64,000 nt of DNA from Kiloniellales bacterium (GTDB taxonomy: Bacteria; Pseudomonadota; Alphaproteobacteria; Kiloniellales; JAKSDN01). The stretch spans positions 1-64,000 of the forward strand of contig JANQLT010000081.1 in assembly GCA_028280455.1 (NCBI GenBank), written 5' to 3'. The notes beneath the pieces were generated by a model, which had not been told where the DNA came from, did no database searches, and saw only the letters and a program-made list of their open reading frames with translations. Position 1 is the first letter of the stretch; each line of letters starts with the position of its first letter. The position numbers were made by a program, and so were the translations under genes. Positions 42,102 through 50,012 of this stretch are shown one piece after another.

Positions 42102-42730
42102 GCGAGTCCGCCCTGCGCGAGGCGATCGCCCTGCACGGCGAGTCGCTCTTCAACCGGGGTTACGGTTGCGGCAGCTCCGGCAACATCTCGGTGCGGCTCG
42201 ACGACGGCCTGCTGGTCACGCCGACCAACTCCTGCATGGGCCGGCTCGACCCCGCGCGGATCGCCAAGCTCGATGCCGAGGGCCGGCACCTGAGCGGCGA
42301 CCAGCCCTCGAAGGAGGCCTTCCTGCACCTGGCGGTCTATCAGGAGCGCCCGGAGGCCAAGTCGGTCGTCCATCTGCACGCGACCCACAGCGTCGCGGTC
42401 TCCTGCATCGAGGGCCTCGACCCGAGCGACCTGCTGCCGCCGATCACCGCCTACTACGTCATGCGGGTCGGCAAGCTGCCGCTGGTGCCCTACTTCCGGC
42501 CCGGCGACATGGCCCTGGCCGAGGCGGTGCGGGCGGTGGCCCGGGAGCATCGCGCCATGATGCTCGCCAACCACGGCCCGGTGGTCGCCGGCAAGGCGCT
42601 CGACGCCGCGGTCTACAGCGCCGAGGAGCTGGAGGAGACCGCCAAGCTCTTCCTGCTGCTGCGCAACGAGAAGGTCCGGCTGCTGACCCGGGCGCAGCTC
42701 GCCGAGCTGGCCGAGGCTTTCCCATCGTGA
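42098..42730 (+). CDS. otnC: 3-oxo-tetronate 4-phosphate decarboxylase (class II aldolase family)
   Basis: The GTG at 42098 overlaps otnK, giving 210 residues. Class II aldolase features: GYGCGSSGNISVRL, PTNSCMGRLDP, the zinc-binding VVHLHATHS (two His), the catalytic-region Glu in PSKEAFLHL, and NHGPVVAG with the third zinc His. OtnC decarboxylates 3-oxo-tetronate 4-phosphate to dihydroxyacetone phosphate. Together with otnK this completes the lower tetronate pathway; a hydroxypyruvate-isomerase-like OtnI is not seen in the window. Confidence 0.9.
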   Translation: MSESALREAIALHGESLFNRGYGCGSSGNISVRLDDGLLVTPTNSCMGRLDPARIAKLDAEGRHLSGDQPSKEAFLHLAVYQERPEAKSVVHLHATHSVAVSCIEGLDPSDLLPPITAYYVMRVGKLPLVPYFRPGDMALAEAVRAVAREHRAMMLANHGPVVAGKALDAAVYSAEELEETAKLFLLLRNEKVRLLTRAQLAELAEAFPS

Positions 42731-42743
42731 GGGACTCCAAGAC

Positions 42744-43031
42744 ATGTACGTGATCGCCGTGACCTTCCTGGCAACCGAGGCCGACAAGGGACGCTTCCTC
42801 GAGCGGGTCCGGCAGCAGGCGCGGGACTCGCTGGAGCGCGAGCCGGGCTGCCATCGGTTCGACGTCTGCGTCGACCCCGGGGACGCGCGCCGGATCTTTC
42901 TCTACGAGCTCTACGACGACGAGGCCGCCTTCCAGGCCCACCTGGCGAGCGATCACTTCAAGGACTTCGACCGGACCACGGCGGGCTGGTTCGAAGACAA
43001 GCAGGTCCAGGCCTGGCAGCGGCTCGACTGA
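42744..43031 (+). CDS. Antibiotic biosynthesis monooxygenase (ABM/YgiN)-domain protein
   Basis: A 95-residue single-domain protein of dimeric ferredoxin-like fold: a first strand YVIAVTFLATEAD, EPGCHRFDVCVDPGD, IFLYELYDDEAAFQAHLASDHF with the conserved His, and a short C-terminal strand. Family members are quinol monooxygenases or epimerase-like helpers. It lies 13 bp after otnC and 14 bp before the dehydrogenase, so it belongs to the operon. Its activity there is unknown. Confidence 0.85.
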   Translation: MYVIAVTFLATEADKGRFLERVRQQARDSLEREPGCHRFDVCVDPGDARRIFLYELYDDEAAFQAHLASDHFKDFDRTTAGWFEDKQVQAWQRLD

Positions 43032-43045
43032 GGACGCGGAGAGTC

Positions 43046-44158
43046 ATGCGCAACGATCGAGTCTTCCGCATCGCCGTGCTCGGCGGCGACGGCATCGGCC
43101 CGGAGGTCATGGCGCCCTGCCTCGAATTGCTGGACGCCGCCGTCGGCCGGGTCGAGGGCCTGAGCCTCGACTACCAAGAGCTCGACGCCGGGGCGACGCT
43201 CTTCGCGAAAACCGGCGAGGCCTTTCCGGAGGCCTGCTTCGAGGCGGCCAAGGCGGCCGACGCCATGCTGCTCGGCGCCATGGGCCTGCCCGACGTGCGC
43301 GGCCCCGACGGCCGCGAGCTGGCGCCGCAGCTCGAGCTGCGCGAGCGCCTCGCGCTCTTCGCCGGCGTCCGGCCGGTGCGCACCTGGCCCGGCCTGCCGG
43401 CGCCGCTGGCCGACCCGCGCGCCGAGCGGCTCGACTTCGTGCTGATCCGCGAGTCGACCGAAGGCCTCTTCGCCGGGCGCACCACCGGCCGGGTCGTCGA
43501 CGATGCCGTGGCGCAGGACACCCTGACGATCAGCCGCGAGGGCTGCGAGCGGCTGTTCGACTTCGCCTTCGACCTGGCCCGCGCCCGACGCGACGGCAGG
43601 GGCGGGGCCGGCGCGCCGCGCTCGGTCACCTGCATCGACAAGGCCAACGTCTTCCGCTCTTTCGGCTTCTTCCGCAAGGTCTTCGACGAGCGCGCCGCCC
43701 TGCATCCCGAGGTCGAGGCGCGGCACATGTACGTCGACGCCTGCGCGCTCAACATGGTGCGCCAGCCCTGGGCCTTCGACGTGCTGGTCACCGAGAACAT
43801 GTTCGGCGACATCCTCTCCGACCTCGGCGCCGGCCTGATGGGCGGCATGGGCATGGCGCCCTCGGCCGACATCGGCGCCGAGCACGCGCTGTTCCAGCCC
43901 TGTCACGGCTCGGCACCCGACATCGTCGGCCAGGGCAAGGCCAACCCGACGGCGACCATCCTCTCCGGCGCCATGATGCTCGACTGGCTCGGCCGGCGGC
44001 AGGACTGCCCGGCGGCCGTCGAGGCGGGCGCGCGGCTGGTCGCGGCCGTCGAGGCCGCCTACGCCCTAGGCACGCTCAGGCCCTTCGAGGTCGGCGGCGC
44101 GGCGGGCACGGCCGAGATCGCCGGGCGCATCGGCGACGCCCTGGCCGGGGCCGCCTGA
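43046..44158 (+). CDS. Isocitrate/isopropylmalate dehydrogenase-family protein (tartrate dehydrogenase-like)
   Basis: A 370-residue protein with the beta-decarboxylating dehydrogenase pattern: AVLGGDGIGPEV at residue 10, LELRERLALFAGVRPV, IRESTEGLFAG, the Lys/Asn in DKANVFRSFGFF, the metal Asp in FGDILSDLGAGLMGGMGMAPSADI and NAD-site CHGSAPDIVGQGKANPTATI. The ESTEG motif in place of the usual ELTGG of LeuB suits tartrate/malate-type substrates. In this operon oxidation of a C4 acid such as tartrate is likely. Leucine-pathway genes are absent nearby. Confidence 0.88.
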   Translation: MRNDRVFRIAVLGGDGIGPEVMAPCLELLDAAVGRVEGLSLDYQELDAGATLFAKTGEAFPEACFEAAKAADAMLLGAMGLPDVRGPDGRELAPQLELRERLALFAGVRPVRTWPGLPAPLADPRAERLDFVLIRESTEGLFAGRTTGRVVDDAVAQDTLTISREGCERLFDFAFDLARARRDGRGGAGAPRSVTCIDKANVFRSFGFFRKVFDERAALHPEVEARHMYVDACALNMVRQPWAFDVLVTENMFGDILSDLGAGLMGGMGMAPSADIGAEHALFQPCHGSAPDIVGQGKANPTATILSGAMMLDWLGRRQDCPAAVEAGARLVAAVEAAYALGTLRPFEVGGAAGTAEIAGRIGDALAGAA

Positions 44159-44159
44159 G

Positions 44160-45188
44160 ATGGCCGAGCGCCTGCGCGTCGCGGTCGCCGGCAGCGGCTA
44201 CTACAGCCGCTTCCACTACGACGCCTGGTCGCGCCTGAAGCAGGCCGAGCTGGTCGGGCTGGCGACCTTGGACCTGCCGGCCGGCGAGGCCATGGCGGCC
44301 GAGCATCGCGTGCCCGAGGTCTTCGACGACGCGGCCGCCATGCTGGACCGCCTGAAGCCCGACCTCTTCGACATCGTCACGCCGCCGGCCAGCCACCGGG
44401 CCCTGGTCACCTTGGCCGCCGCGCGCGGCATCCCGGTGGTCTGCCAGAAGCCGCTGGCGCCGACCCTGGCCGAGGCCGAAGCCATCGTCGAGATCGCCGC
44501 CTCCGCCGACATCCCGCTGATCGTGCACGAGAACTTCCGTTTCATGCCTTGGTTCCGCGAGGCTGCGCGCCTGGTCGCCGAGGGCCGGCTCGGCGCACCG
44601 CATTCGATCCACTTCCGCATGCGCCCCGGCGACGGCCAGGGGCCCGAGGCCTACCTGGCCCGGCAGCCCTACTTCCAGTCCATGGAGCGCTTCCTGATCC
44701 ACGAGACCGGCATCCACTTCGTCGACGTCTTCCGCTGCCTGCTGGGCGAGGTGAGGGCGGTGACGGCGCGGCTGCGCCGGCTCAACCCGGCGATCGCCGG
44801 CGAGGATGCCGGCGTGGTGATCTTCGAGTTCGACGGCGGAACCCTGGGCGTGCTCGACGGCAACCGCCTGAACGACCACAGCGCCGAGGACTGCCGCCTG
44901 ACCATGGGCGAGATGCACCTGGAGGGCGCGGCCGGCGTGCTGCGCCTGAACGGCTACGGCCGCCTGTTCTGGAAGCCCCACGGCGAGCCCGAGACACAGC
45001 ATGCCTACGACTTCGCGCTGAAGGGCTTCGGCGGCGACTGCGTGCACGCCCTGCAGAGCCACGTGCTGGCGCACCTGATCGAGGGCGCGCCGGTCGCCAA
45101 CAGCGGCCAGGACTACCTGACCAACGTCCGCGTCGAGGAGGCGATCTACGAATCGCACGAGACAGGACAGCGGGTGACCCTGCGTTAG
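44160..45188 (+). CDS. Gfo/Idh/MocA-family oxidoreductase
   Basis: A 342-residue protein starting 1 bp after the previous gene. The N-terminal Rossmann segment has AVAGSGYYSRFHYDAW; then FDIVTPPASHRALV and VCQKPLAPTLAEA with the conserved Lys-Pro; catalytic-region HETGIHFVDVFRCL near residue 180 with an Asp/His pair. The family acts on sugars, inositol and their phosphates with NAD(P). It is last of the otnK operon, probably funnelling another sugar or polyol into the same route. Substrate unknown. Confidence 0.88.
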   Translation: MAERLRVAVAGSGYYSRFHYDAWSRLKQAELVGLATLDLPAGEAMAAEHRVPEVFDDAAAMLDRLKPDLFDIVTPPASHRALVTLAAARGIPVVCQKPLAPTLAEAEAIVEIAASADIPLIVHENFRFMPWFREAARLVAEGRLGAPHSIHFRMRPGDGQGPEAYLARQPYFQSMERFLIHETGIHFVDVFRCLLGEVRAVTARLRRLNPAIAGEDAGVVIFEFDGGTLGVLDGNRLNDHSAEDCRLTMGEMHLEGAAGVLRLNGYGRLFWKPHGEPETQHAYDFALKGFGGDCVHALQSHVLAHLIEGAPVANSGQDYLTNVRVEEAIYESHETGQRVTLR

Positions 45189-45218
45189 GGCGGCTGCCGC
45201 CCAGCGCCTAAAGCTTTC

Positions 45219-45233
45219 TTAACCCGCCGTTAG
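45219..45233. promoter_or_regulatory. Candidate CtrA-like motif upstream of receiver-PilZ gene
   Basis: TTAA, seven bases, TTAG (45219-45233) resembles the alphaproteobacterial CtrA box TTAA-N7-TTAA with one mismatch. It is 37 bp before the start of the receiver-PilZ gene, whose receiver looks CtrA-derived. A single near-match could be chance. Confidence 0.3.
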
Positions 45234-45269
45234 TACAATCCTCAGTTCTGAAGAAAGGCCTTTTCGCCC

Positions 45270-45944
45270 ATGCGCCTGCTGCACGTCGATGACGACGCCC
45301 GGACCGCTTCAGCCGTCAAACGGCTGCTGGAGGCGAAGGGCCACGCTTGCGAGACGGCGGGGAGCGGCGAGGACGCGCTCGAGCAGTTGCGCGGCGGTAC
45401 CTACGACTTGATTCTGCTCGACCTCACGCTGCCCGGCATCGACGGCTTGGACGTGCTGCGGCGGATGCAGTCCGAGGCGATTCGAGTACCTGTGCTGGTG
45501 CAGTCCGGTCACGACGACAACGAGCAGAAGGTCGCGGGCTTGACCCGTCAGCTAGAGGAGCTCCTCGCGAAGCCCAACGGCAAGGCCCAGCCGGCCGCTC
45601 ATGAGGCGGCGAGGCCTGAGAGCAAGGACGACCCCGAGACGGCGCCGAGTCCGGAGCCGGACGCCACCGACCGGCGGGAGGAGCCGCGGCCCGGCAGCCC
45701 GGTGCGCCGACAGGCCAAGCGCACCCGCATGCTGAAGTCCGGCCAGATCGTCTACAACAACGCGAGCTGCGTCATCGAGTGCGTGCTGAAGGACATTTCC
45801 GACAGCGGTGCCAGGCTCGAGGTGCCGGACATGTTCGAATGCCCGCCCGAGGTCACCTTGCGCATCCTCCACGGGCCGACCCACCGCTGCTCGGTGCGCT
45901 GGCAGAACGGCAAGTCGATCGGCGTCGAGTTCCTCGACGTCTGA
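45270..45944 (+). CDS. Receiver-PilZ fusion protein
   Basis: A 224-residue protein. The N-terminal receiver (1-~105) has VDDD, phospho-Asp in LILLDLTLPGIDG and Ser in LVQSGHDD, but the region after is shortened: the Lys-Pro lies in LLAKPNGK with no room for a normal last helix. Its QSGHDDNEQKVAGL resembles the CtrA receiver. A charged Pro/Glu-rich linker (~105-150) leads to a PilZ-like domain: RRQAKRTRMLKSGQIVYNN, then DISDSGARLEV with the D-x-S-x-x-G motif, and VRWQNGKSIGVEF. It may join phosphorylation to c-di-GMP signalling; there is no output DNA-binding domain. Confidence 0.85.
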   Translation: MRLLHVDDDARTASAVKRLLEAKGHACETAGSGEDALEQLRGGTYDLILLDLTLPGIDGLDVLRRMQSEAIRVPVLVQSGHDDNEQKVAGLTRQLEELLAKPNGKAQPAAHEAARPESKDDPETAPSPEPDATDRREEPRPGSPVRRQAKRTRMLKSGQIVYNNASCVIECVLKDISDSGARLEVPDMFECPPEVTLRILHGPTHRCSVRWQNGKSIGVEFLDV

Positions 45945-45992
45945 CACCGCCGCCGCTTGCGCCGCGGCAGGGGCCGAGGCGAGGATGGCGCG

Positions 45993-46502
45993 ATGGATAT
46001 CTTCCGTTTCGCCGAGCGCCTCATGTCCATGGACGAGGCGGCCTGGGAGCGCCACGCCAACCCCTTGAGCGCCTGGACGCGCTTCACCTGCGGGCCGCTC
46101 ATCGTGCTGGCGATCTGGAGCCGGGACTGGCTCGGCTGGTGGTCGCTGCTGCCGCTCGCCGTCGCGCTGTTCTGGACCTGGCTCAACCCGCGGATCTTCG
46201 GGCCGCCGATCAGCACCGACAATTGGGCCTCCAAAGGCACCTTCGGCGAGCGGATCTTTCTGAAGCGCGCCGAGCGGCCGGTCCCGGCCCACCACGAGCG
46301 CGCCGCCAAGCTGCTGACCTGGGTCTCGGCCCTCGGCCTGCTGCCGCTGGTCTACGGGCTGGTCGTGTTCGACGCCCGCAGCACCGTCTTCGGCCTGGTC
46401 GTCGCCATCGGCGCCAAGGTCTGGTTCGTCGACCGCATGGTCTGGCTCTACGAGGACATGAAGGACACGAGCCCGGAGTACGCCGGCTGGCTCAGGCGCT
46501 AG
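45993..46502 (+). CDS. Conserved hypothetical membrane protein
   Basis: The ATG at 45993 gives 169 residues. Pattern: an N-terminal amphipathic segment MSMDEAAWERHANPLSAWTRF, two to three hydrophobic helices (about 35-75), a polar middle with TFGERIFLKR, and two more helices near the end followed by VWLYEDMKD. The HANPLSxWTRF block recalls an uncharacterised family (possibly DUF6653). No enzymatic motif. It starts 49 bp after the PilZ gene and is convergent with the GFA gene. Function unknown. Confidence 0.75.
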   Translation: MDIFRFAERLMSMDEAAWERHANPLSAWTRFTCGPLIVLAIWSRDWLGWWSLLPLAVALFWTWLNPRIFGPPISTDNWASKGTFGERIFLKRAERPVPAHHERAAKLLTWVSALGLLPLVYGLVVFDARSTVFGLVVAIGAKVWFVDRMVWLYEDMKDTSPEYAGWLRR

Positions 46503-46505
46503 GCG

Positions 46506-46910
46506 CTATTGCCTCTCCAGGCGTTGGTCCGCGCCCTCGACCGTCACCCAGTCCTGCGCGGAGCAGCGCCAGAGCTCGATCCTGGGACTGAGCTCGGCAC
46601 GCTGCCGGGCGGTGCCGAGCCGGAGATTGACGCGCTGCGGGCTGCCGGCCAGGGACTTCGAGTAGATCGGCGAGGCGCAGGTCGGGCAGAACATCTGATG
46701 GTTCTCCAAGCCGCTGTCCGATCGCTTCACGTAGGCCTTAGGCTCGCCGGACAGGATCCTCAGGTTCTCCTCCGGGATCGAGACGGCCCAGCGAAAGGCG
46801 CCGCCCGAGAAGGCCTGGCAGTCCGTGCAATGGCAGGCGTAGACCTGGTCGGGGTCGACTTCCGCCTCGTAGGTGATGAATCCGCAGTGGCAGGCGCCAT
46901 CGACTTTCAT
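46506..46910 (-). CDS. GFA/CENP-V-domain zinc protein
   Basis: A 134-residue protein with the family's cysteine pattern: GACHCGFITYEA, ACHCTDCQAFSGGAFRW, and FCPTCASPIYSKS. These Cys residues bind two zinc ions. The family is named after the glutathione-dependent formaldehyde-activating enzyme, but most members have no proven reaction. A single-gene unit between a membrane protein (convergent) and an SDR on the same strand 33 bp downstream. Confidence 0.9.
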   Translation of the reverse strand: MKVDGACHCGFITYEAEVDPDQVYACHCTDCQAFSGGAFRWAVSIPEENLRILSGEPKAYVKRSDSGLENHQMFCPTCASPIYSKSLAGSPQRVNLRLGTARQRAELSPRIELWRCSAQDWVTVEGADQRLERQ

Positions 46911-46942
46911 GGTTCTTCTCCGCTCGGCATCCCAGTGAGCTG

Positions 46943-47695
46943 TCAGTAGGTCGCCCGGCCGCCGGAGATGTCGAACACGCCGCCGGTGGTGAAGGCGCAG
47001 TCGGCCGAGGCGAGCCAGGCGATCAGGGCGGCGACCTCCTCGACCTTGACGAAGCGGCCGCGCGGAATCTTGGACAGCATGTAGTCGATCTGCTCTTGGG
47101 TCATCTGATCGAAGATCCGCGTCTTGGCGGCGGCCGGCGTCACGCAGTTGACCGCGATGTCGTGCTCGGCCAGCTCCTTGCCCAGCGACTTAGTGAGCGC
47201 GATGACGCCGCCCTTGGCGGCGCTGTAGGCCACGGCGTTGGGGTTGCCCTCCTTGCCGGCGATCGAGGCGACGTTGACGATGCGGCCGTAGCCGCGCTCG
47301 ATCATGCCCGGCACGACGGCCCGGCAGCAGAGGAAGACGCCCGTCAGGTCGATGTCGAGCACGCGCTGCCAGGCGGCGATGTCGTAGTCCCAGGTCTTGG
47401 CGTTGGGGCCGGATATGCCGGCGTTGTTGACCAGGATGTCGATGCCGCCGAGCGCTTTGTCGGTCCGGGCGCAGGCCGCACTGACGGAGTCCGGGTCGGT
47501 GACGTCCATGGCCACGGCCTCGACCCGGCCCTCGGCCGCCAGCTCTGCGCAGGTCGCCGCGACGAGGGCCGCGTCCTGGTCCCAGAGCGCGACCGCCGCG
47601 CCGGAGCGCAGCAGCCGCTCCGCGGCGGCGCGGCCGATGCCCTGGGCCGCGCCGGTGACGACCGCCCGGCGGCCTTCGAGATCGATGCGGTTCAT
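46943..47695 (-). CDS. Short-chain dehydrogenase/reductase
   Basis: The ATG at 47695 gives 250 residues. Classical SDR: TGAAQGIGRAAAERLL at residues 15-30, Asp after beta2 (ALWDQD, suggesting NAD), NNAG near 93, Ser in NVASIAGKEG and YSAAK near 158, then VNCVTPAAAKTRIFDQM and C-terminal GGVFDISGGRATY. It resembles sugar or 3-oxoacyl reductase-like members; the substrate is unknown. Its ATG overlaps the stop of a small upstream frame at 47692-47940. Confidence 0.87.
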   Translation of the reverse strand: MNRIDLEGRRAVVTGAAQGIGRAAAERLLRSGAAVALWDQDAALVAATCAELAAEGRVEAVAMDVTDPDSVSAACARTDKALGGIDILVNNAGISGPNAKTWDYDIAAWQRVLDIDLTGVFLCCRAVVPGMIERGYGRIVNVASIAGKEGNPNAVAYSAAKGGVIALTKSLGKELAEHDIAVNCVTPAAAKTRIFDQMTQEQIDYMLSKIPRGRFVKVEEVAALIAWLASADCAFTTGGVFDISGGRATY

Positions 47696-47940
47696 GATGT
47701 CCCTGTCGCTCCTGCTTCGGCCTCGGCCGCCTCGCGCTGGTCGGCGACGCGGCGGATCGCTTGCCGGAAGTCCCCGTCGGTCGCCATCGGCTCCTGGAAG
47801 TCCGTCTTGTCGAGGACCGGGAGCCGGACGCGAGTCGGCGCCCGAATGGTCGCGCCGCGCTGTCCGCTGCGCAAGAGCGCCCGCCGCCCGTCGACGATCA
47901 CCCGGCCGAGGCTCGCCTCCGCCGGGGCAGGTTTTTCCAC
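47692..47940 (-). CDS. Small hypothetical protein coupled to SDR
   Basis: An 82-residue open frame whose TGA overlaps the SDR ATG (ATGA), the same coupling used by true operons in this window. The sequence is charged (RVIVDGRRALLRSG, ATDGDFRQAIRRVADQR) with no membrane segment or known motif. It could be a real small protein, or a remnant of a larger gene cut off by the divergent Sel1 locus. Start at 47940 uncertain. Confidence 0.4.
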   Translation of the reverse strand: MEKPAPAEASLGRVIVDGRRALLRSGQRGATIRAPTRVRLPVLDKTDFQEPMATDGDFRQAIRRVADQREAAEAEAGATGTS

Positions 47941-48014
47941 AGCCCGCCATGGTTCCGCCGCGGGAATAGGCTAGGCTCTTGGCCCCGGTTCCCGAGAGGT
48001 GCTACAGGCTGGAT

Positions 48015-50012
48015 ATGACGAGCTGGATCCGAGCGCCGGCGCTGCTTTGCGGCTTGGCTCTGGCCTTGGCCGCCGGTCCCCTCCGGCCGCTCGCCGCGGC
48101 CGAGCCGAGCTACGGGGCCGCGGTCGAGGCGATCGGCGCGGAAGACTACGACACGGCCTTCGCCAATCTGCTGCCGCTGTCCGAGGCGGGGGACTCCAAC
48201 GCCCAGTTCACCCTGGCCTTCCTCTACGACTTCGGCCAGGGGGTCGAGGAGAGCCCCGAGGAAGCCGCCTTCTGGTACGGCCAGGCCTCGCTCGCCGATC
48301 TGCCGGTGGCGCAGTTCACCCTCGCCGGCATGTACGAGATCGGCCGCGGCGTCGAGCGCGACCCGGTCCGGGCCTACTACTGGTACAGCCGCGCCATCGA
48401 CAACCTCTCGGCCGGCGAGACCCGCGACACCGTGGCGGCCAGCCGCGACGCCATGGCCGAGCGGCTGAGCGAAGCCCAGCTCGCCGAGGTCGAGGCGGGC
48501 ATCAACAACCAGGTCGATCCGACGCGGATGGTGCCGCGCCGAGCCGGCGAACCGCTGCCCGAGCCCCAAGTCGCGACCAAGCCGGAAGCGGCGCCGGCCG
48601 AGACCATGCCCGCCAAGCCCGAGCCAGACACCGCGGCCGCGGCGCAACGGCCGGCCACCGCGCCGCTGCCGGAGCCGGAAGTCGAGGCCCCGCAGCCGGC
48701 CGCGGAGCCGGCCATCGAGCCGGCACCGGCGGCCGAGAGCGTCGATCTGGTGGATCGCGCCGCGGCGCCCGAGGCGCGGGAGCTGGCGATCGTCCAGCCG
48801 GATCTGGAAAGGCCGCCGGAGGTGGCGCCGTCGGCCGACGAGATCGCAGCGCCGGCGCCGCGACCCGACGAGGTGGTGTCCGACTCGCAGGTGGCGCGGG
48901 CCGAGTCCGTCGCGGTACAGCCCGACGAGTCGGCCGGCGCCGCGCCGGAACCGGAGGTCCTCGACCGCGCCGCGCCCGACGCCGAGCTGGCGGCGGCGCC
49001 GTCGCCGGAGCGGGCCGAGCCGGTCGACGCCGAGCGCGCGGCCGTCGTCTCCGCGCCGGCGCCGGCCTCGGAGCCTGATCTGGCGGCCGACTCGCCGAGC
49101 CGCGCGGACAACGGCGCCCGGCTCGAGGCCGCGCCGGAGCCCGCCGCGGCGCCGGAAGCCGCGCCGGAGCCGACGCCGGAGGCGGTCGACAGCGCCACGG
49201 CTGCGCCGGAACCGGCGGCGCCCGATTCGACCCCGCCGGAGCGGGCGAGCGACGTCGGCCCGGAGAGCCTCGCGGCCGCGCCGCAACCGCAGGCGGCGGC
49301 CGAGCCTGCGCCGGCCGAGGCACCCGCGCCGCTGCCGCAAGAAGCCCCGGCCCCGGAACCCGAGCTGGCGGCCGCCGTGGCGCCGGAAGCGACGGCTCCC
49401 GAGCCGGAGATCGCCGCGGCGCCCGAGCCCATTGAGCCCGTGGTGCCGGAGAAGCGCCCGGACGACGCCGCGCCGCTGCCCGAGAGCGAGCCGTCCGAGA
49501 CCGAAGCGGCCGAGACGTCGGAAGCGTCAGGCGTATCGCTGGCGGAGATCTTGGAGCGTCAGCAACGCGCGCCCGACGCGGAAGTTGCGGCGCTCGCGGG
49601 CGAAGCCTCTGCCAGTGAGTCGACGGCGACGCAGCGGGCGGCGCGACCGCAGGCGGCGGCGCCGGCGGAGCCGGCAGTGCCTATGTCGCCCTACGCCGAG
49701 GAGACCGTCTTCGTGCTGGAGCGGCGTCTGTCGCTGCTCGGCCAGATCTCCGAGGACTTGCAGACGGCGAGCGCCGCGGCCGCCGGCTGGCAGCGTCTGG
49801 AGTCCTGGGAGCGGGAGACCAAGCGCCTGCTGGAGAGCCGCATCGGCCGGGGCATCATGTACCGCTTCAACGCGGCGCGCGACAACGCGCTCAGGGCGGG
49901 CGACCCGGTCGGCAACGTCAACCGCTCGATGCAGGCCTACAAGGGCCTGCTGATCGAGGTTCTGGAGAGCATCAGAGCCAATCCCGGCGCCTACGCCTCG
50001 GCACCCTCCTGA
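48015..50012 (+). CDS. Sel1-repeat periplasmic protein with long Pro/Ala/Glu-rich region
   Basis: The ATG at 48015 (MTSWIRAP), rather than a GTG at 47979, gives 665 residues with a signal peptide (LLCGLALALAAGPLRPLAAA). Sel1-like repeats follow (about 35-130): NAQFTLAFLYDFGQGVEESPEEAAFWYGQA and a second copy VAQFTLAGMYEIGRGVERDPVRAYYWYSRA. Residues ~180-560 are low-complexity Ala/Pro/Glu. A helical C-terminal part begins MSPYAEETVFVLERRLSLLGQI and ends with RFNAARDNALRAGDPVGN. Such linkers can span the periplasm. Function unknown. Its end overlaps the convergent HyuB gene by 22 bp. Confidence 0.82.
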   Translation: MTSWIRAPALLCGLALALAAGPLRPLAAAEPSYGAAVEAIGAEDYDTAFANLLPLSEAGDSNAQFTLAFLYDFGQGVEESPEEAAFWYGQASLADLPVAQFTLAGMYEIGRGVERDPVRAYYWYSRAIDNLSAGETRDTVAASRDAMAERLSEAQLAEVEAGINNQVDPTRMVPRRAGEPLPEPQVATKPEAAPAETMPAKPEPDTAAAAQRPATAPLPEPEVEAPQPAAEPAIEPAPAAESVDLVDRAAAPEARELAIVQPDLERPPEVAPSADEIAAPAPRPDEVVSDSQVARAESVAVQPDESAGAAPEPEVLDRAAPDAELAAAPSPERAEPVDAERAAVVSAPAPASEPDLAADSPSRADNGARLEAAPEPAAAPEAAPEPTPEAVDSATAAPEPAAPDSTPPERASDVGPESLAAAPQPQAAAEPAPAEAPAPLPQEAPAPEPELAAAVAPEATAPEPEIAAAPEPIEPVVPEKRPDDAAPLPESEPSETEAAETSEASGVSLAEILERQQRAPDAEVAALAGEASASESTATQRAARPQAAAPAEPAVPMSPYAEETVFVLERRLSLLGQISEDLQTASAAAAGWQRLESWERETKRLLESRIGRGIMYRFNAARDNALRAGDPVGNVNRSMQAYKGLLIEVLESIRANPGAYASAPS

